Shown piece after piece: positions 9,746 to 18,637 of a stretch of DNA of 64,000 nt. Location: contig NC_012804.1 in assembly GCF_000022365.1 (NCBI RefSeq), positions 868,001 through 932,000 on the forward strand. The letters are read 5' to 3'. A program made the translations under genes and the position numbers. This stretch comes from Thermococcus gammatolerans EJ3 (GTDB lineage: Archaea > Methanobacteriota_B > Thermococci > Thermococcales > Thermococcaceae). The notes below the pieces were generated by a model. It did no database searches. It was not told the DNA's origin and saw only the letters and a list, made by a program, of their open reading frames with translations. How positions within the stretch are numbered: the stretch's first letter is position 1; the number at the start of each line of letters is the position of its first letter.

Positions 9746-11479
9746 ATGAACTCGGCTGTTGTAATCCTGATAGCCGCCGCCATATACGTCAGCATGTACT
9801 ACACCTACGGTAAAAGCCTGCAAAACAAGGTCGTCAAGGCCGATCCCAACAGGCCAACGCCGGCCCACAGGCTCTACGACGGCGTTGACTACGTTCCGGC
9901 GCACCCGCTTGTTCTCTATGGACACCACTTCGCTTCAATAGCAGGAGCTGGACCAATAGTCGGTCCGGCGGTGGCAATGGCCTGGGGATGGCTTCCGGGA
10001 CTGCTGTGGGTCTGGTTTGGAAACGTCTTCATTGGTGCGGTTCACGACTATCTGGCACTGATGTCATCGGTTCGCTACGATGGAAGATCAGTCCAGTGGA
10101 TTGCAGGAAAGCTCATGAGCAAGAGGACGGGAATTGCGTTCGAGCTTTACATCTGGTTCGCCCTGCTCCTCGTCGTGGCGGCATTCACTTCGGTCATAGC
10201 GGGCATCTTCACCAAGACCCCGGAGGCAGCGACTGCAGCACTGCTCTTCCTTGTATCAGCGGTAATCGTTGGATACCTGATGTACAAGACAAGCCTTCAC
10301 TTCGCAGGGGCTACGGCAATAGGACTTATCCTCGTGGCCCTCTCAGTGTGGCTCGGCTTCAAGTTCCCGATTCAAGCCACATACCACCAGTGGGCCCTGT
10401 TCCTCCTGGTGTACATTATCATTGCCGCATCACTTCCAGTGTGGGTACTACTGCAGCCTAGGGACTACCTCAACGCGTACATTCTGTGGTTCGGCCTCAT
10501 CCTTGGCGGCCTCGCGTTCATCCTGATAGGGGGTAAGGGAACCTTCACGGCCCCGGCCTACACCAGCTGGAGCGCCCACGTCGTCGGCGGAAAGCCCTCG
10601 CCGTTCTGGCCCACTATACCGCTGGTCATCGCGTGTGGGGCTTTGAGCGGATTCCACTCAATCGTCGGTTCGGGAACTTCGTCAAAGCAGCTTGACAACG
10701 AGCTCCACGGTCTGCTCGTTGGATACGGTGGAATGTTCACCGAGGGCTTCCTGTCAACTATAGTCATTACCTCGATAGCAGTCTACGGAATCAAGGTCTT
10801 CGCCGACGCTGGAATCGACATAAACGCGTCCAACTGGGCGGCCATCTATGCCCCCAAGGTTGCCAAGGTTGTTGGAAAGGTAGGCATCTTCGCCAAGAGC
10901 TACGCTTACGGTCTCAACGACGCCTTTGGAGTATCCCTTAAGACGGGAACTGTCTTCGCCAGCCTCTGGGTGTCAGCCTTTGCCCTGACGTCCCTCGATA
11001 CAGCCACGAGGCTCGGCCGCTTCGCCTGGCAGGAAGTCTTTGGAATGGTCGTTGACACCAGCGAGGGAATCTGGAAGACAATCACCAACAAGTGGGTAGC
11101 TTCTGCCGTAATCGCGGTTCTCGGCGTGATACTCGCGTGGGGCAACCAGTGGCTCATCCTCTGGCCGGCCTTCAGCGGCATGAACCAGATGCTCGCGAGC
11201 ATTGCAATGATGACCGCTGCCCTCTGGGTCACCAAGGTTCAGAGGGCCGGCAAGTGGAGCTGGGCCGTCCTCATTCCAGCGCTGTTCCTGTGGATTACAG
11301 TGACCCTCGCCCTTGCATGGTTCCTCGTGGTGGTGGTTCCAGGAATAAGCGATGCCTTCACCAAGTACTCCGTCGGACTGATAACCCTAATCGGCCTGCT
11401 CCTGAACCTCCTGCTGGCCTGGGACTTCTACGTTGCCTGGCAGAAGCCTGCAGAGGAGTACGAGGCGGCGAAGGCCTGA
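9746..11479 (+). CDS. cstA: Carbon starvation CstA-family transporter
   Basis: The 577-aa, very hydrophobic protein has about 16 predicted membrane segments. It carries CstA-family stretches: HRLYDGVDYVPAHPLVLYGHHFASIAGAGPI (read here as several short motifs around residues 35-65), GSGTSSKQL near 310 and SLDTATRL near 415. CstA proteins carry peptides or pyruvate across the cytoplasmic membrane. ATG 9746 is set by GGAGGTGCAGAG upstream. A promoter with an inverted repeat lies before it. Two small paralogous proteins, an ArsA-type ATPase and a MIP18-like protein follow on the same strand with little or no gap, so co-transcription is likely. Confidence 0.92.
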   Translation: MNSAVVILIAAAIYVSMYYTYGKSLQNKVVKADPNRPTPAHRLYDGVDYVPAHPLVLYGHHFASIAGAGPIVGPAVAMAWGWLPGLLWVWFGNVFIGAVHDYLALMSSVRYDGRSVQWIAGKLMSKRTGIAFELYIWFALLLVVAAFTSVIAGIFTKTPEAATAALLFLVSAVIVGYLMYKTSLHFAGATAIGLILVALSVWLGFKFPIQATYHQWALFLLVYIIIAASLPVWVLLQPRDYLNAYILWFGLILGGLAFILIGGKGTFTAPAYTSWSAHVVGGKPSPFWPTIPLVIACGALSGFHSIVGSGTSSKQLDNELHGLLVGYGGMFTEGFLSTIVITSIAVYGIKVFADAGIDINASNWAAIYAPKVAKVVGKVGIFAKSYAYGLNDAFGVSLKTGTVFASLWVSAFALTSLDTATRLGRFAWQEVFGMVVDTSEGIWKTITNKWVASAVIAVLGVILAWGNQWLILWPAFSGMNQMLASIAMMTAALWVTKVQRAGKWSWAVLIPALFLWITVTLALAWFLVVVVPGISDAFTKYSVGLITLIGLLLNLLLAWDFYVAWQKPAEEYEAAKA

Positions 11480-11519
11480 AGAGCTTTCTCCCTTTATTTC
11501 TTTACCGGAGGAAAAAGGA

Positions 11520-11801
11520 ATGGATGTAAGAAAACTTCTCTACTGGATTTCAACCCCAGTTAGAGTCCTGTGGGAGTTTCACAAGGGTTTTCAGCTGTAT
11601 TACCTTCAGGGGATTAAATGGGAGGAAGAGGAGCTGGAGAACATCTTTGCGCTCATACTCTTTGGTGACTACATAGGCCTTCCACACCCTCCAACCGATT
11701 TAACCTACCGCCTGTTGCCCTACGTCGTGAGGGAGCTGTACGTGATGCAGGAGAAGAGCACAAAGGATATTTCCCTTAAGACCGGCTGGATAGGTGTATG
11801 A
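11520..11801 (+). CDS. Small conserved protein, paralogue of the next gene
   Basis: I do not recognise a named family. The 93-aa protein has an N-terminal amphipathic stretch and a core reading EEELENIFALILFGDYIG, then LPHPPTDL, RLLPYVVREL and YVMQ. The next gene has the same core, so the two are tandem duplicates. Start is ATG 11520 after GGAGGAAAAAGGA. It lies 40 bases after cstA. The following ArsA-type ATPase suggests these proteins may be partners or membrane clients of that ATPase; this is inference from position only. Confidence 0.8.
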   Translation: MDVRKLLYWISTPVRVLWEFHKGFQLYYLQGIKWEEEELENIFALILFGDYIGLPHPPTDLTYRLLPYVVRELYVMQEKSTKDISLKTGWIGV

Positions 11802-11810
11802 GGTGGGAGT

Positions 11811-12092
11811 ATGGTAAAGAAGGTTATCGAGGACGTAAAAGCCTTTCTCAGGGGTTTTGGAGAGGCATTTAAGCATCAGTCAACCGAATACATAGAGTTC
11901 GAGGAGAGGGAGCTTGAGAACGTCTTCGCGCTGATCCTAATGGGGTCGTTCATAGGGATTCCAAGTCCACCAACCACGCTCGTGGTGAGGCTCATGCCCC
12001 ACATGGTCAGGGAGATATACGTGATGCAACAGAGGGCCGTTAACCTCGATGATATCTTCGGGGAAATAGCGGGGATGTTTGACATCGACTGA
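11811..12092 (+). CDS. Small conserved protein, second tandem paralogue
   Basis: The 93-aa protein repeats the core of its neighbour: ERELENVFALILMGSFIG, IPSPPTTL, RLMPHMVREI and YVMQ. The N-terminal third and the acidic C-terminus differ between the two. ATG 11811 has GGTGGGAGT before it. Ten bases separate it from the upstream paralogue and its stop lies 11 bases before the ATPase start. Equal size and a strongly conserved middle suggest a heteromeric pair. No function can be assigned. Confidence 0.8.
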   Translation: MVKKVIEDVKAFLRGFGEAFKHQSTEYIEFEERELENVFALILMGSFIGIPSPPTTLVVRLMPHMVREIYVMQQRAVNLDDIFGEIAGMFDID

Positions 12093-12102
12093 GGTGGTGA
12101 AA

Positions 12103-13113
12103 ATGAGGGACTTCCTCCTTCCAAAGAAGGGGTTCAGGACGATTTTCGTCATAGGAAAGGGTGGTGTCGGGAAAACAACAACAAGCGCCGCCCTCGCAAC
12201 GGCATTCGCGAAGATGGGATACAAGACGCTGATAGTTTCCCTCGACCCGGCCCACAACCTTGGAGACGTCTTCCTGGCGGAGCTGAAGGACGAACCGATA
12301 AAGCTCGCGGAGAACCTCTACGCAAGTGAACTCGACATGGAGAAACTGATACAGAGCTATCTGAAGCACCTCGAAACGAACCTCAAGAACATGTACAAGT
12401 ACTTGACGGTGATAAACCTTGAGAAGTACTTCGAAGTCCTGAGGTTCTCCCCAGGTATAGAAGAGTACGCCACCCTCGAGGCCATAAGGAACATCCTCGG
12501 CAGGGGTGAGGAGTGGGACATAATAGTCTTCGATACGCCGCCCACTGGCCTGACCCTTCGCGTTTTGGCCCTGCCGAGGATTTCGCTCATCTGGGCGGAC
12601 AAGCTGATAGAGATAAGGCGGAAAATCCTCGAACGGAGACGCATGATAGCCAAGATCCAGGGCGAGCAAAAGTTCCAGATTGAGGGACAGGAGTTCGTCC
12701 TTCCGAAGGAGGAGGAAGAGGACCCCGTTATGAGGGAGTTAAAGAGCTATCGCGAGGAGATAAAGTTCGTTGAGGACGTCATAACGGACCCAGACAGGAC
12801 GTCTGTTGTAGCGGTCATGAACCCCGAAATGCTCCCTCTTTACGAGACCGAGAGGGCCTATGAAAGCCTTAGGAAGTTCAAGGTCCCCTTCAACATGGTT
12901 ATTGTCAACAAGGTCATAACCGTAGGGCGGGAGATTCCCGAGATAAGAGTAAAGCTTGAGGCGCAGAGGAAGGTGCTCGAGGAAATTCCAAAGAAGTTCC
13001 CGAACGTTGAGATAATAAAAATCCCCATGTTCCCGAGGGAGCCGAGGGGCCTGGAGGAGCTTGAGAAACTCGGAGGTATGATACTTGAAGGTGGGAAGGA
13101 GGGAGATACTTGA
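12103..13113 (+). CDS. ArsA/Get3-family P-loop ATPase
   Basis: The 336-aa protein belongs to the ArsA/Get3 branch of SIMIBI ATPases. The deviant Walker A is GKGGVGKTTTSAALA near residue 20, followed by SLDPAHNLGD (switch I) and DTPPTGLTLRVL (switch II). The family delivers tail-anchored membrane proteins (Get3) or drives arsenite export. There is no ArsB here and no arsenic regulator, so a targeting or assembly role fits better. ATG 12103 follows GAGGTGGTGAAA. The next gene begins inside the end of this one, indicating translational coupling with a MIP18-like protein. Confidence 0.9.
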   Translation: MRDFLLPKKGFRTIFVIGKGGVGKTTTSAALATAFAKMGYKTLIVSLDPAHNLGDVFLAELKDEPIKLAENLYASELDMEKLIQSYLKHLETNLKNMYKYLTVINLEKYFEVLRFSPGIEEYATLEAIRNILGRGEEWDIIVFDTPPTGLTLRVLALPRISLIWADKLIEIRRKILERRRMIAKIQGEQKFQIEGQEFVLPKEEEEDPVMRELKSYREEIKFVEDVITDPDRTSVVAVMNPEMLPLYETERAYESLRKFKVPFNMVIVNKVITVGREIPEIRVKLEAQRKVLEEIPKKFPNVEIIKIPMFPREPRGLEELEKLGGMILEGGKEGDT

Positions 13114-13393
13114 ACTCCTGAAAAGCGTCAAGAACCCTTTCACGGACATGGACATTGTCAGTGAGGGGCTGGTAACGAAGGTTGAGGTGGACGAAGTTGA
13201 AAACAAGGTCAGGATATACGTTGCCTTCGCGAGGCACACCCCACCGCATCCGTTCGTAATGGCCGTGAACTGGCCCCTTCAGGCGAAGATAGTTAGGGAC
13301 ATGGTAAAGGTTTTAGAGGACAAGGTGGGATACCTTGAAATACTCGATGACACAACCCTTCAGAGGTACTACCCTCTGAACGACGAGGAATGA
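13085..13393 (+). CDS. MIP18/DUF59-like protein
   Basis: The 102-aa protein has the arrangement of DUF59/MIP18 domain proteins that act in iron-sulfur cluster assembly: an N-terminal helix (REILELLKSVKNPFTDMDIV), then GLVTKVEVDE, a beta strand KVRIYVAFARHTPPHP and a long helix. The conserved DPE/Cys signature of SufT-like members is not evident, so the function may differ. The TTG at 13085 is preferred because GGAGGT lies 7 bases before it, inside the ATPase gene. GTG 13091 is an alternative. It overlaps the ATPase gene by 29 bases, arguing for coupled translation. Confidence 0.7.
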   Translation: MKVGRREILELLKSVKNPFTDMDIVSEGLVTKVEVDEVENKVRIYVAFARHTPPHPFVMAVNWPLQAKIVRDMVKVLEDKVGYLEILDDTTLQRYYPLNDEE

Positions 13394-13411
13394 TAAAATG
13401 GGGGTTGAAGC

Positions 13412-14065
13412 ATGGAGCTTACATCCGGTTTGTTGCTGGCGATAATGGTGCTCGCTGCAGTCTCATCGATCCAGTTCTACAAGGGGAGAAAACTGAATCT
13501 ACAGCTGATGCAGCACTACCTCCGCTCGATTGAGGAAGTTGTGAAGCCCGAGGACAAGGACTACGTGTGGCTCGGCGGCTACATCGGCTTCAGGGCGAGC
13601 TATAAGGTGAACCGCGACAACCTAAGGAAGTTCGAATACACGCTAACGCTCCTCCCGAGGCACAGCATCCTTTACTTCCCGATAGCGCTCCTTACGAGCA
13701 GACACGACAAGATTTACTTCGTAATCAGGCCCTTCGCCGAGATTAGGCGCGAGGCACACCTCATCCAGAAGGGCTACTACAGGCTAAAACCGAAAATCGA
13801 AAACGAGGACTTTCTCCAGAGGGAGACGATTGAGATAGCGGGCAAGGAGTACGAGGCCCTCTTCGAAAAGAGGAGGGACGTTGAAAAGCTCAAGGAGCTC
13901 GTCGAGAACCTTTCAAAGCCCCACAACGTCAAGCACGTCTCCCTGACGCCGAAAACCAACGTCTTCTACGTTTTCATGAAACCCGAGCCCGACACTATAG
14001 AGGAGGACGTCAAAAAGCTCGTTCGCTTCACCAACGAGAGGCTCAAGGAAAGCCCGTTCTCCTGA
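13412..14065 (+). CDS. Membrane-anchored hypothetical protein
   Basis: I do not recognise a family. The 217-aa protein has one N-terminal hydrophobic segment (about residues 5-20) and then a soluble, mixed alpha/beta region of about 190 residues. Most of it is charged, and the C-terminal helix is rich in Lys and Glu. The topology suggests a domain tethered to the inner face of the membrane. ATG 13412 is preceded by GGGGGTTGAAGC. It sits 18 bases after the MIP18-like gene and is probably the last gene of the cstA-to-MIP18 transcript. Confidence 0.7.
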   Translation: MELTSGLLLAIMVLAAVSSIQFYKGRKLNLQLMQHYLRSIEEVVKPEDKDYVWLGGYIGFRASYKVNRDNLRKFEYTLTLLPRHSILYFPIALLTSRHDKIYFVIRPFAEIRREAHLIQKGYYRLKPKIENEDFLQRETIEIAGKEYEALFEKRRDVEKLKELVENLSKPHNVKHVSLTPKTNVFYVFMKPEPDTIEEDVKKLVRFTNERLKESPFS

Positions 14066-14085
14066 GTTCTTTTGCCCTTTCTTCG

Positions 14086-14095
14086 AAAGCTTTAT
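14086..14095 (+). promoter_or_regulatory. TATA-like promoter of the VapBC pair
   Basis: AAAGCTTTAT lies about 25-30 bases before the region of the antitoxin start and follows a T-rich stretch (TTCTTTTGCCCTTTCTTC) that may end the upstream transcript. Confidence 0.35.
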
Positions 14096-14129
14096 TTCGT
14101 TGAACCGCAAGTTATACATGGTGATACCT

Positions 14130-14405
14130 TTGGTTAGCATACGCCTCAAGGTTGGGCCCAAGGGACAGATAGTAATCCCCAAGGTTTTCCGCGAGGCCTA
14201 CGGTATAAAGGAGGGCGGGGAAGTGATAGTCGAGCCTACGGAGGAGGGTCTCGTTATTAAAAAGCCGCCGAGCAAAGAGGAACTCCTAAGAAAGCTCAAG
14301 GAGTATCACGAGAAGCGAAAAGGCACTAAGCCGGCAAAACTGGGAGAGCTCAAAGGGATAAGCCTCGAAGACGAGTTCGACGAGGTCTGGGGGATTGAGG
14401 AATGA
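14130..14405 (+). CDS. vapB: VapB-type antitoxin, AbrB/MazE-like swapped-hairpin DNA binding
   Basis: The protein starts with an AbrB-type swapped-hairpin domain: RLKVGPKGQIVIPKVFREAYGIKEGGEV... (read in short pieces), ending in EEGLVIKKP. A charged C-terminal tail (about 45 residues, ending DEFDEVWGIEE) should wrap the toxin. The TTG at 14130 is preceded by GGTGATACC. An ATG at 14118 would add four residues and cannot be excluded. The toxin gene overlaps the stop by 4 bases, the usual coupling in TA operons. Such antitoxins usually repress their own promoter. Confidence 0.85.
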   Translation: MVSIRLKVGPKGQIVIPKVFREAYGIKEGGEVIVEPTEEGLVIKKPPSKEELLRKLKEYHEKRKGTKPAKLGELKGISLEDEFDEVWGIEE

Positions 14406-14809
14406 AGCTCTTCCTTGATACCAACCTTTTCGTTTACCTTAACTCGAGAATTCCAGAGGATATCGCCAACGAGCTCGATGAATTCTACGCGGACCTTACT
14501 CAGAAGCATGAGCTCTACACGGATGTGCTGGTTCTCGATGAGCTAATCCACGTCTCAAAGCGCAAGTATGGAATAGCTTACAAGGATACTCTCGAATTCA
14601 TAGACGACATTGTTCTGCCCGCGGTTAGAGTCCTTCCCCTGACATTTCAGGACTATTTAACAGCCAAGGGAATTATCCTCCAATACGGCCTCCGCCCTTC
14701 GGATGCCCTTCACGTTGCGGTTATCGAGAACAACGGCCTGCAGGTGATAGTAAGCGAGGATGAGGATTTTGACGTTCTTCCGCTCAAACGGGTTTGGCTG
14801 GGTGGTTGA
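14402..14809 (+). CDS. vapC: VapC-type PIN-domain ribonuclease toxin
   Basis: The 135-aa PIN-domain protein has the acidic metal-binding residues in order: FLDTNLFVY, VLDELIHV, LRPSDALHVAV and VSEDEDFD. PIN toxins cleave tRNA or rRNA when not held by the antitoxin. The gene overlaps vapB by four bases (ATGA). It ends one base before the start of a lipase-like hydrolase. The full set of acidic residues suggests an active enzyme. Confidence 0.88.
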   Translation: MKLFLDTNLFVYLNSRIPEDIANELDEFYADLTQKHELYTDVLVLDELIHVSKRKYGIAYKDTLEFIDDIVLPAVRVLPLTFQDYLTAKGIILQYGLRPSDALHVAVIENNGLQVIVSEDEDFDVLPLKRVWLGG

Positions 14810-14810
14810 G

Positions 14811-15599
14811 ATGGGGGTTTACAAGGTCAAGTTCGGCGAACCAGAGCTCGGTTGGGTTGTCCTCGTTCACGGTCTTGGGGAGCACAGCGGGAGGTATGGG
14901 AGACTGATTAGGGAGCTCAACGAAGCTGGCTTTGCCATTTACGCCTTCGACTGGCCCGGCCACGGTAAAAGCCCCGGTAAGAGGGGACACACCAGCGTCG
15001 AAGAGGCCATGGAAATAATTGATTCCATAATTGAGGAATTAGGTGAGAAGCCTTTCCTCTTCGGCCATAGCCTCGGCGGTTTAACGGTTGTCAGATACGC
15101 CGAGACGAGGCCTGACAAAATTAGGGGTGTAATCGCTTCATCACCTGCACTCGCCAAGAGCCCCGAGACGCCTGGCTTCATGGTTGCCCTCGCAAAGTTC
15201 CTCGGAAGGGTCGCCCCTGGCCTTGTTCTCTCCAACGGCATAAGGCCGGAGCTCCTCTCAAGGAGCAGAGACGCCGTAAGGAAGTACGTTGAAGACCCGC
15301 TTGTCCACGACAGGATTTCTGCCAAACTCGGAAGGAGCATCTTCGTGAACATGGAGCTTGCTCACAGAGAGGCGGAAAGGATCAGAGTTCCCGTTCTCCT
15401 GCTCGTTGGTACTGCGGATATCATAACTCCACCGGAAGGCGCGAGAAAGCTTTTCAAAAGGCTTAAGGTTGAGGACAAAACGCTCAGGGAGTTTGAAGGT
15501 GCCTACCATGAGATATTTGAAGATCCCGAGTGGGCGGATGAGTTCCATAGGGCAATCGTTGAATGGCTTGTTGAGCGTGTTCGAAATAAACCAAGATAA
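14811..15599 (+). CDS. Alpha/beta hydrolase, monoacylglycerol lipase/lysophospholipase-like
   Basis: The 262-aa protein has the full triad of Hydrolase_4 enzymes: nucleophile Ser in FGHSLGG, Asp in VGTADIITPPEG, and His in AYHEIFEDPEW. The oxyanion-hole motif VLVHGLGEHSGRY and the YAFDWPGHGKSPG strand are typical of monoglyceride lipases. It probably cleaves esters of fatty acids or a similar small substrate; archaeal lipids are ether-linked, so the natural substrate is open. ATG 14811 follows GGTGGTTGAG, whose TGA is the vapC stop. Confidence 0.87.
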   Translation: MGVYKVKFGEPELGWVVLVHGLGEHSGRYGRLIRELNEAGFAIYAFDWPGHGKSPGKRGHTSVEEAMEIIDSIIEELGEKPFLFGHSLGGLTVVRYAETRPDKIRGVIASSPALAKSPETPGFMVALAKFLGRVAPGLVLSNGIRPELLSRSRDAVRKYVEDPLVHDRISAKLGRSIFVNMELAHREAERIRVPVLLLVGTADIITPPEGARKLFKRLKVEDKTLREFEGAYHEIFEDPEWADEFHRAIVEWLVERVRNKPR

Positions 15600-15611
15600 A
15601 AGGGTGAGTTC

Positions 15612-16556
15612 ATGAGGGTGCTTGTTTACAGAAGGTATTCGAAGAGGTACGTGATTTTTATTATCGTACTCTTCGTGCTAATCACTGCGGTTATGCTCAA
15701 AGTCGCTCTCATCGCCCCCTCCCAAGTTGCACCCTCCTTCCATGCTCTCGCGGCAGTGGTTACAGCTGTTTCCATTGCGATTGTCTTGTTCGCGTTCAGG
15801 AACTATCGCGCTGAAGATAACGCGCTTGGAGCACTCCCAGATCAAGTGATGGGTTGGAAGATAGTCTTCCCCGCCCAGATAGAGTACGAGGTCGGGGTTT
15901 ACAGGAGCAGGGGAGAATGGAGGAGGGGAGGAAGGGGAAACTATGTATGGTCTCATTCGTTCGATGTCCGTTCGAGGGGAATGGGGTCGGAAGTGGAACT
16001 CCCGGAAGGGCCCTTCCTAATTACAGTGAAGAGGAACGGGGACGGCTTCATTGAGTTTCCGGCTCTGAGGATTGTCTCCGGGCCCGGTGAGGGTTTGCTC
16101 ATGCTCGTGGCGACGCGCGAAGGTGAAGTCACCGGTTCGGGCAGGATAGTTGCCACATGGGAAAACGATGAGGCTGAGCTTGTATTCGAGGGCAGGGGTA
16201 AAACGATAGAGGGCAGCGTCTACGGGAACCTGCTCAAGGCGCGGAAGGCCAAGGTCGAGATCTTTCACTCGGCCCTTGAATCAAACGTTTTCAGGATTGG
16301 GGAGGGCATCAACTTTTCCTTTTCGAAGAGACTCCTCCCTGAGGACGACGTTCTGATCATAGCCCATCGCACCATCTCCCCAAGGGAACTCCTCCGCCTG
16401 CTCGTGAGGGAGGATCCCTTTGGGGAGGACGGCTTTGAGTGCATAGCCGGTCACGGGAGGTATGGGATACGGCTCGCACTCGACGTTCCCCTCAGACTGG
16501 ACATCGGCGAGGAAGGCAAATTTGAGGTGGTGTTAAGGAAAAGTGAAACTAAATGA
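15612..16556 (+). CDS. Two-TM hypothetical membrane protein
   Basis: I do not recognise a family. The 314-aa protein begins with a basic stretch, followed by two hydrophobic segments (about residues 13-36 and 42-62) that form a membrane hairpin. About 250 soluble residues follow, mostly beta-strand in character. ATG 15612 has GGGTGAGTTC before it. It lies 12 bases after the hydrolase gene and is likely co-transcribed. Its end overlaps purA by 8 bases in convergent orientation. Confidence 0.7.
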
Positions 16557-17568
16557 CCTCCCTCCTGTCGATGATGTGCTCCAGTTCGGGCCCCGTTTTT
16601 ATGAGCCCGACGGGCACACCTACGCGCCCTTCTATTTCTTCCACGAACTCCCTGGCCTTTTTTGGAAGCCTATCGTAGTCGGTTACACCGAAGGCGTTCT
16701 TATCGTACTTGTCGAGCATCGTGAGCGCTATCATGGTTGCTCCATTGATTCTCGCCGAATAGCGGGCGAAATCAAAGTCGAACCAGCCGACGCGTCTCCT
16801 CCTTCCAGTCACCGTCCCGTACTCGACGAGGCCAAGTTTTTCAGCTTCCTCCTGGCTCATCTCCGTCGGGAAAGGTCCAGCGCCGACCCTCGTTGGAAAG
16901 CTCTTGAAGACGACTATAACGTCGTCAACCCTCGTCGGGCCTATTCCGACGTCGCTTGCTATGGCGGAGGCTGTGGTGTCCTTGGAGGTCACGTAGGGGT
17001 AGGTGCCGTAGTAGAGGCTCAGCCCGAAGCCCTGGGTTCCCTCGATGAGGACGAGCTTTCCCTCGTCGAGCGCGTCGTTGATTTCCTGGGCCACGTCGGT
17101 TAGATAAGGTTCGAGCTCGGGAACCTCCTTTGCGAGCTTTGCCTTTCGCATGACCCTGTCCGCATTAGCAGGTCCGCAACCGCTTCCCGTCGTCCCTATC
17201 TTGTCGTGGAGGTGGCTGTTGGAGCGATCAAGCTGTTTATGCTTCTCCTCGATTATCGCACAGCGGTGGTCTATCCCCACCCTCCCGGCGACGTTGAAGT
17301 CCTTGAGGTGCTCAAGCTCGTGGAAGAACACCTCAGGATCGACAAGAACGCCTGCTCCGATGAGGAGCCTCGCTTTGGTCTGTATAAAGCCGGTCGGGAG
17401 CTGTCTCACCGCGTATCTCTTCCCGTTGATAAAAACGCTGTGTCCCGCGTTCGTTCCAACACCGCCACGCGCTATGACCTCGGGTTCGTCTTTTAGGGCG
17501 AGGTAGGCTATGATAGAACCCTTACCTTCATCTCCCCATTGACCGCCAACGACGATGTAGCTCGGCAT
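16549..17568 (-). CDS. purA: Adenylosuccinate synthetase (short archaeal form)
   Basis: PurA joins IMP and aspartate using GTP, the first committed step to AMP. The 339-aa length is that of the Thermococcales/Pyrococcus form, shorter than the approximately 430 aa bacterial enzyme. Signature pieces are [11 protein letters not shown] at residues 8-18, [32 protein letters not shown] and [18 protein letters not shown] 17568 follows GGTAAGGAGCC. The promoter is shared divergently with the epimerase gene. Confidence 0.95.
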
Positions 17569-17600
17569 GGCTCCTTACCAACGTTTAAGTCAAGAGGGCC

Positions 17601-17654
17601 CTTATAATGGTTTCGAATTGGACATTTCAATGTTAATGGAAGACGGGAAATGTC
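17601..17654. promoter_or_regulatory. Divergent purA/epimerase intergenic control region
   Basis: The minus-strand TATA CCATTATAAG (17601-17610) lies about 35 bases from the purA ATG. An 8-bp perfect inverted repeat, GACATTTC at 17621-17628 and GAAATGTC at 17647-17654, sits between the two divergent genes with an 18-bp spacer. It could be an operator or a weak hairpin. Confidence 0.35.
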
Positions 17655-17701
17655 TGAAAAAGATTAAAACTCTTGATTAACACCAACGGTTGGGGATTGG
17701 A

Positions 17702-18634
17702 ATGAGAAACAGGCTGGTAGTTATCACTGGCGGGGCCGGCTTCATAGGCTCACACATAGCCTGGGAACTCGTCAAGGACAACGAGGTCATCGTGATCGAC
17801 AACCTCTACACTGGTAGGGCCGAGAACGTCCCGCCGGGGGCGAAGCTCGTCAAGGCCGACATAAGGGACTACGACGCGATAGCCGAGCTGATAAGTCATG
17901 CTGACTACGTCTTCCACGAGGCGGCACAGGTGAGCGTCGTCGAGAGCATACGCGATCCGGTCTTTACAGAGGAGGTGAACGTCCTCGGAACGCTCAACAT
18001 CCTCAGGGCCCTTCTCGAAGGACACGGAAAGCTCATATTTGCATCATCAGCGGCTGTTTACGGCGATAACCCCAACCTCCCGCTGAAGGAGACCGAACGG
18101 CCGAGACCGCTTTCACCATATGGCGTGACGAAGGCAACGGCCGAGGAGTACCTTCGCGTTTATCACGAGCTCTACGGTTTGCCCGTCGTCGCGCTCCGCT
18201 ACTTCAACGTCTTCGGTCCGAGGCAAAGCGCCAACCAGTACGCTGGCGTTATAAGCATCTTCATAAAAAGGGCTTTAGCCGGAGAGCCTCTCGTAATCTT
18301 CGGCGACGGCAAACAGACGCGCGACTTCATCTACGTGAAGGACGTGGTTAAAGCTAACCTCCTCGTTGCTGAGAGCAGGCGTGCCAACGGTAGGGTCTTC
18401 AATGTCGCAACCGGAAGGCAAACGAGCATCCTAGAACTCGCAATGAAGATCGTTGAGATAACAGGAACGACGAGCTCGATAATCTTTGATAAGCCCAGAC
18501 CAGGGGATATTAGACACAGCCTCGCAGACATAGGCGAGATTAGAAAGCTCGGCTTCGAGCCGGAGTTTTCGCTTGAGGAGGGGCTTAAGAGGACCGTTGA
18601 ATTCTTCCGGAAAACGGGGGAAGGTGCTGAGTGA
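17702..18634 (+). CDS. NAD-dependent epimerase/dehydratase (UDP-glucose 4-epimerase-like)
   Basis: The 310-aa protein is an extended short-chain dehydrogenase. It has GGAGFIGSHIAWEL at the N-terminus, an NLYTGRAENV turn after strand 2, the active-site SSAAVYG and YGVTK (Tyr-x-x-x-Lys), and RYFNVFGPRQ. These are typical of UDP-glucose/UDP-GlcNAc 4-epimerases. The exact sugar nucleotide cannot be read from sequence. ATG 17702 is used, with GGTTGGGG upstream, rather than a TTG 12 bases earlier. It may feed the glycan pathway that AglB uses. Confidence 0.88.
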   Translation: MRNRLVVITGGAGFIGSHIAWELVKDNEVIVIDNLYTGRAENVPPGAKLVKADIRDYDAIAELISHADYVFHEAAQVSVVESIRDPVFTEEVNVLGTLNILRALLEGHGKLIFASSAAVYGDNPNLPLKETERPRPLSPYGVTKATAEEYLRVYHELYGLPVVALRYFNVFGPRQSANQYAGVISIFIKRALAGEPLVIFGDGKQTRDFIYVKDVVKANLLVAESRRANGRVFNVATGRQTSILELAMKIVEITGTTSSIIFDKPRPGDIRHSLADIGEIRKLGFEPEFSLEEGLKRTVEFFRKTGEGAE

Positions 18635-18637
18635 GGT

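Noticed and set aside
12103-13113. Arsenite pump ATPase as the specific function
   Set aside because: No arsenite permease or ars regulator lies nearby, so only the ArsA/Get3 family name is kept.
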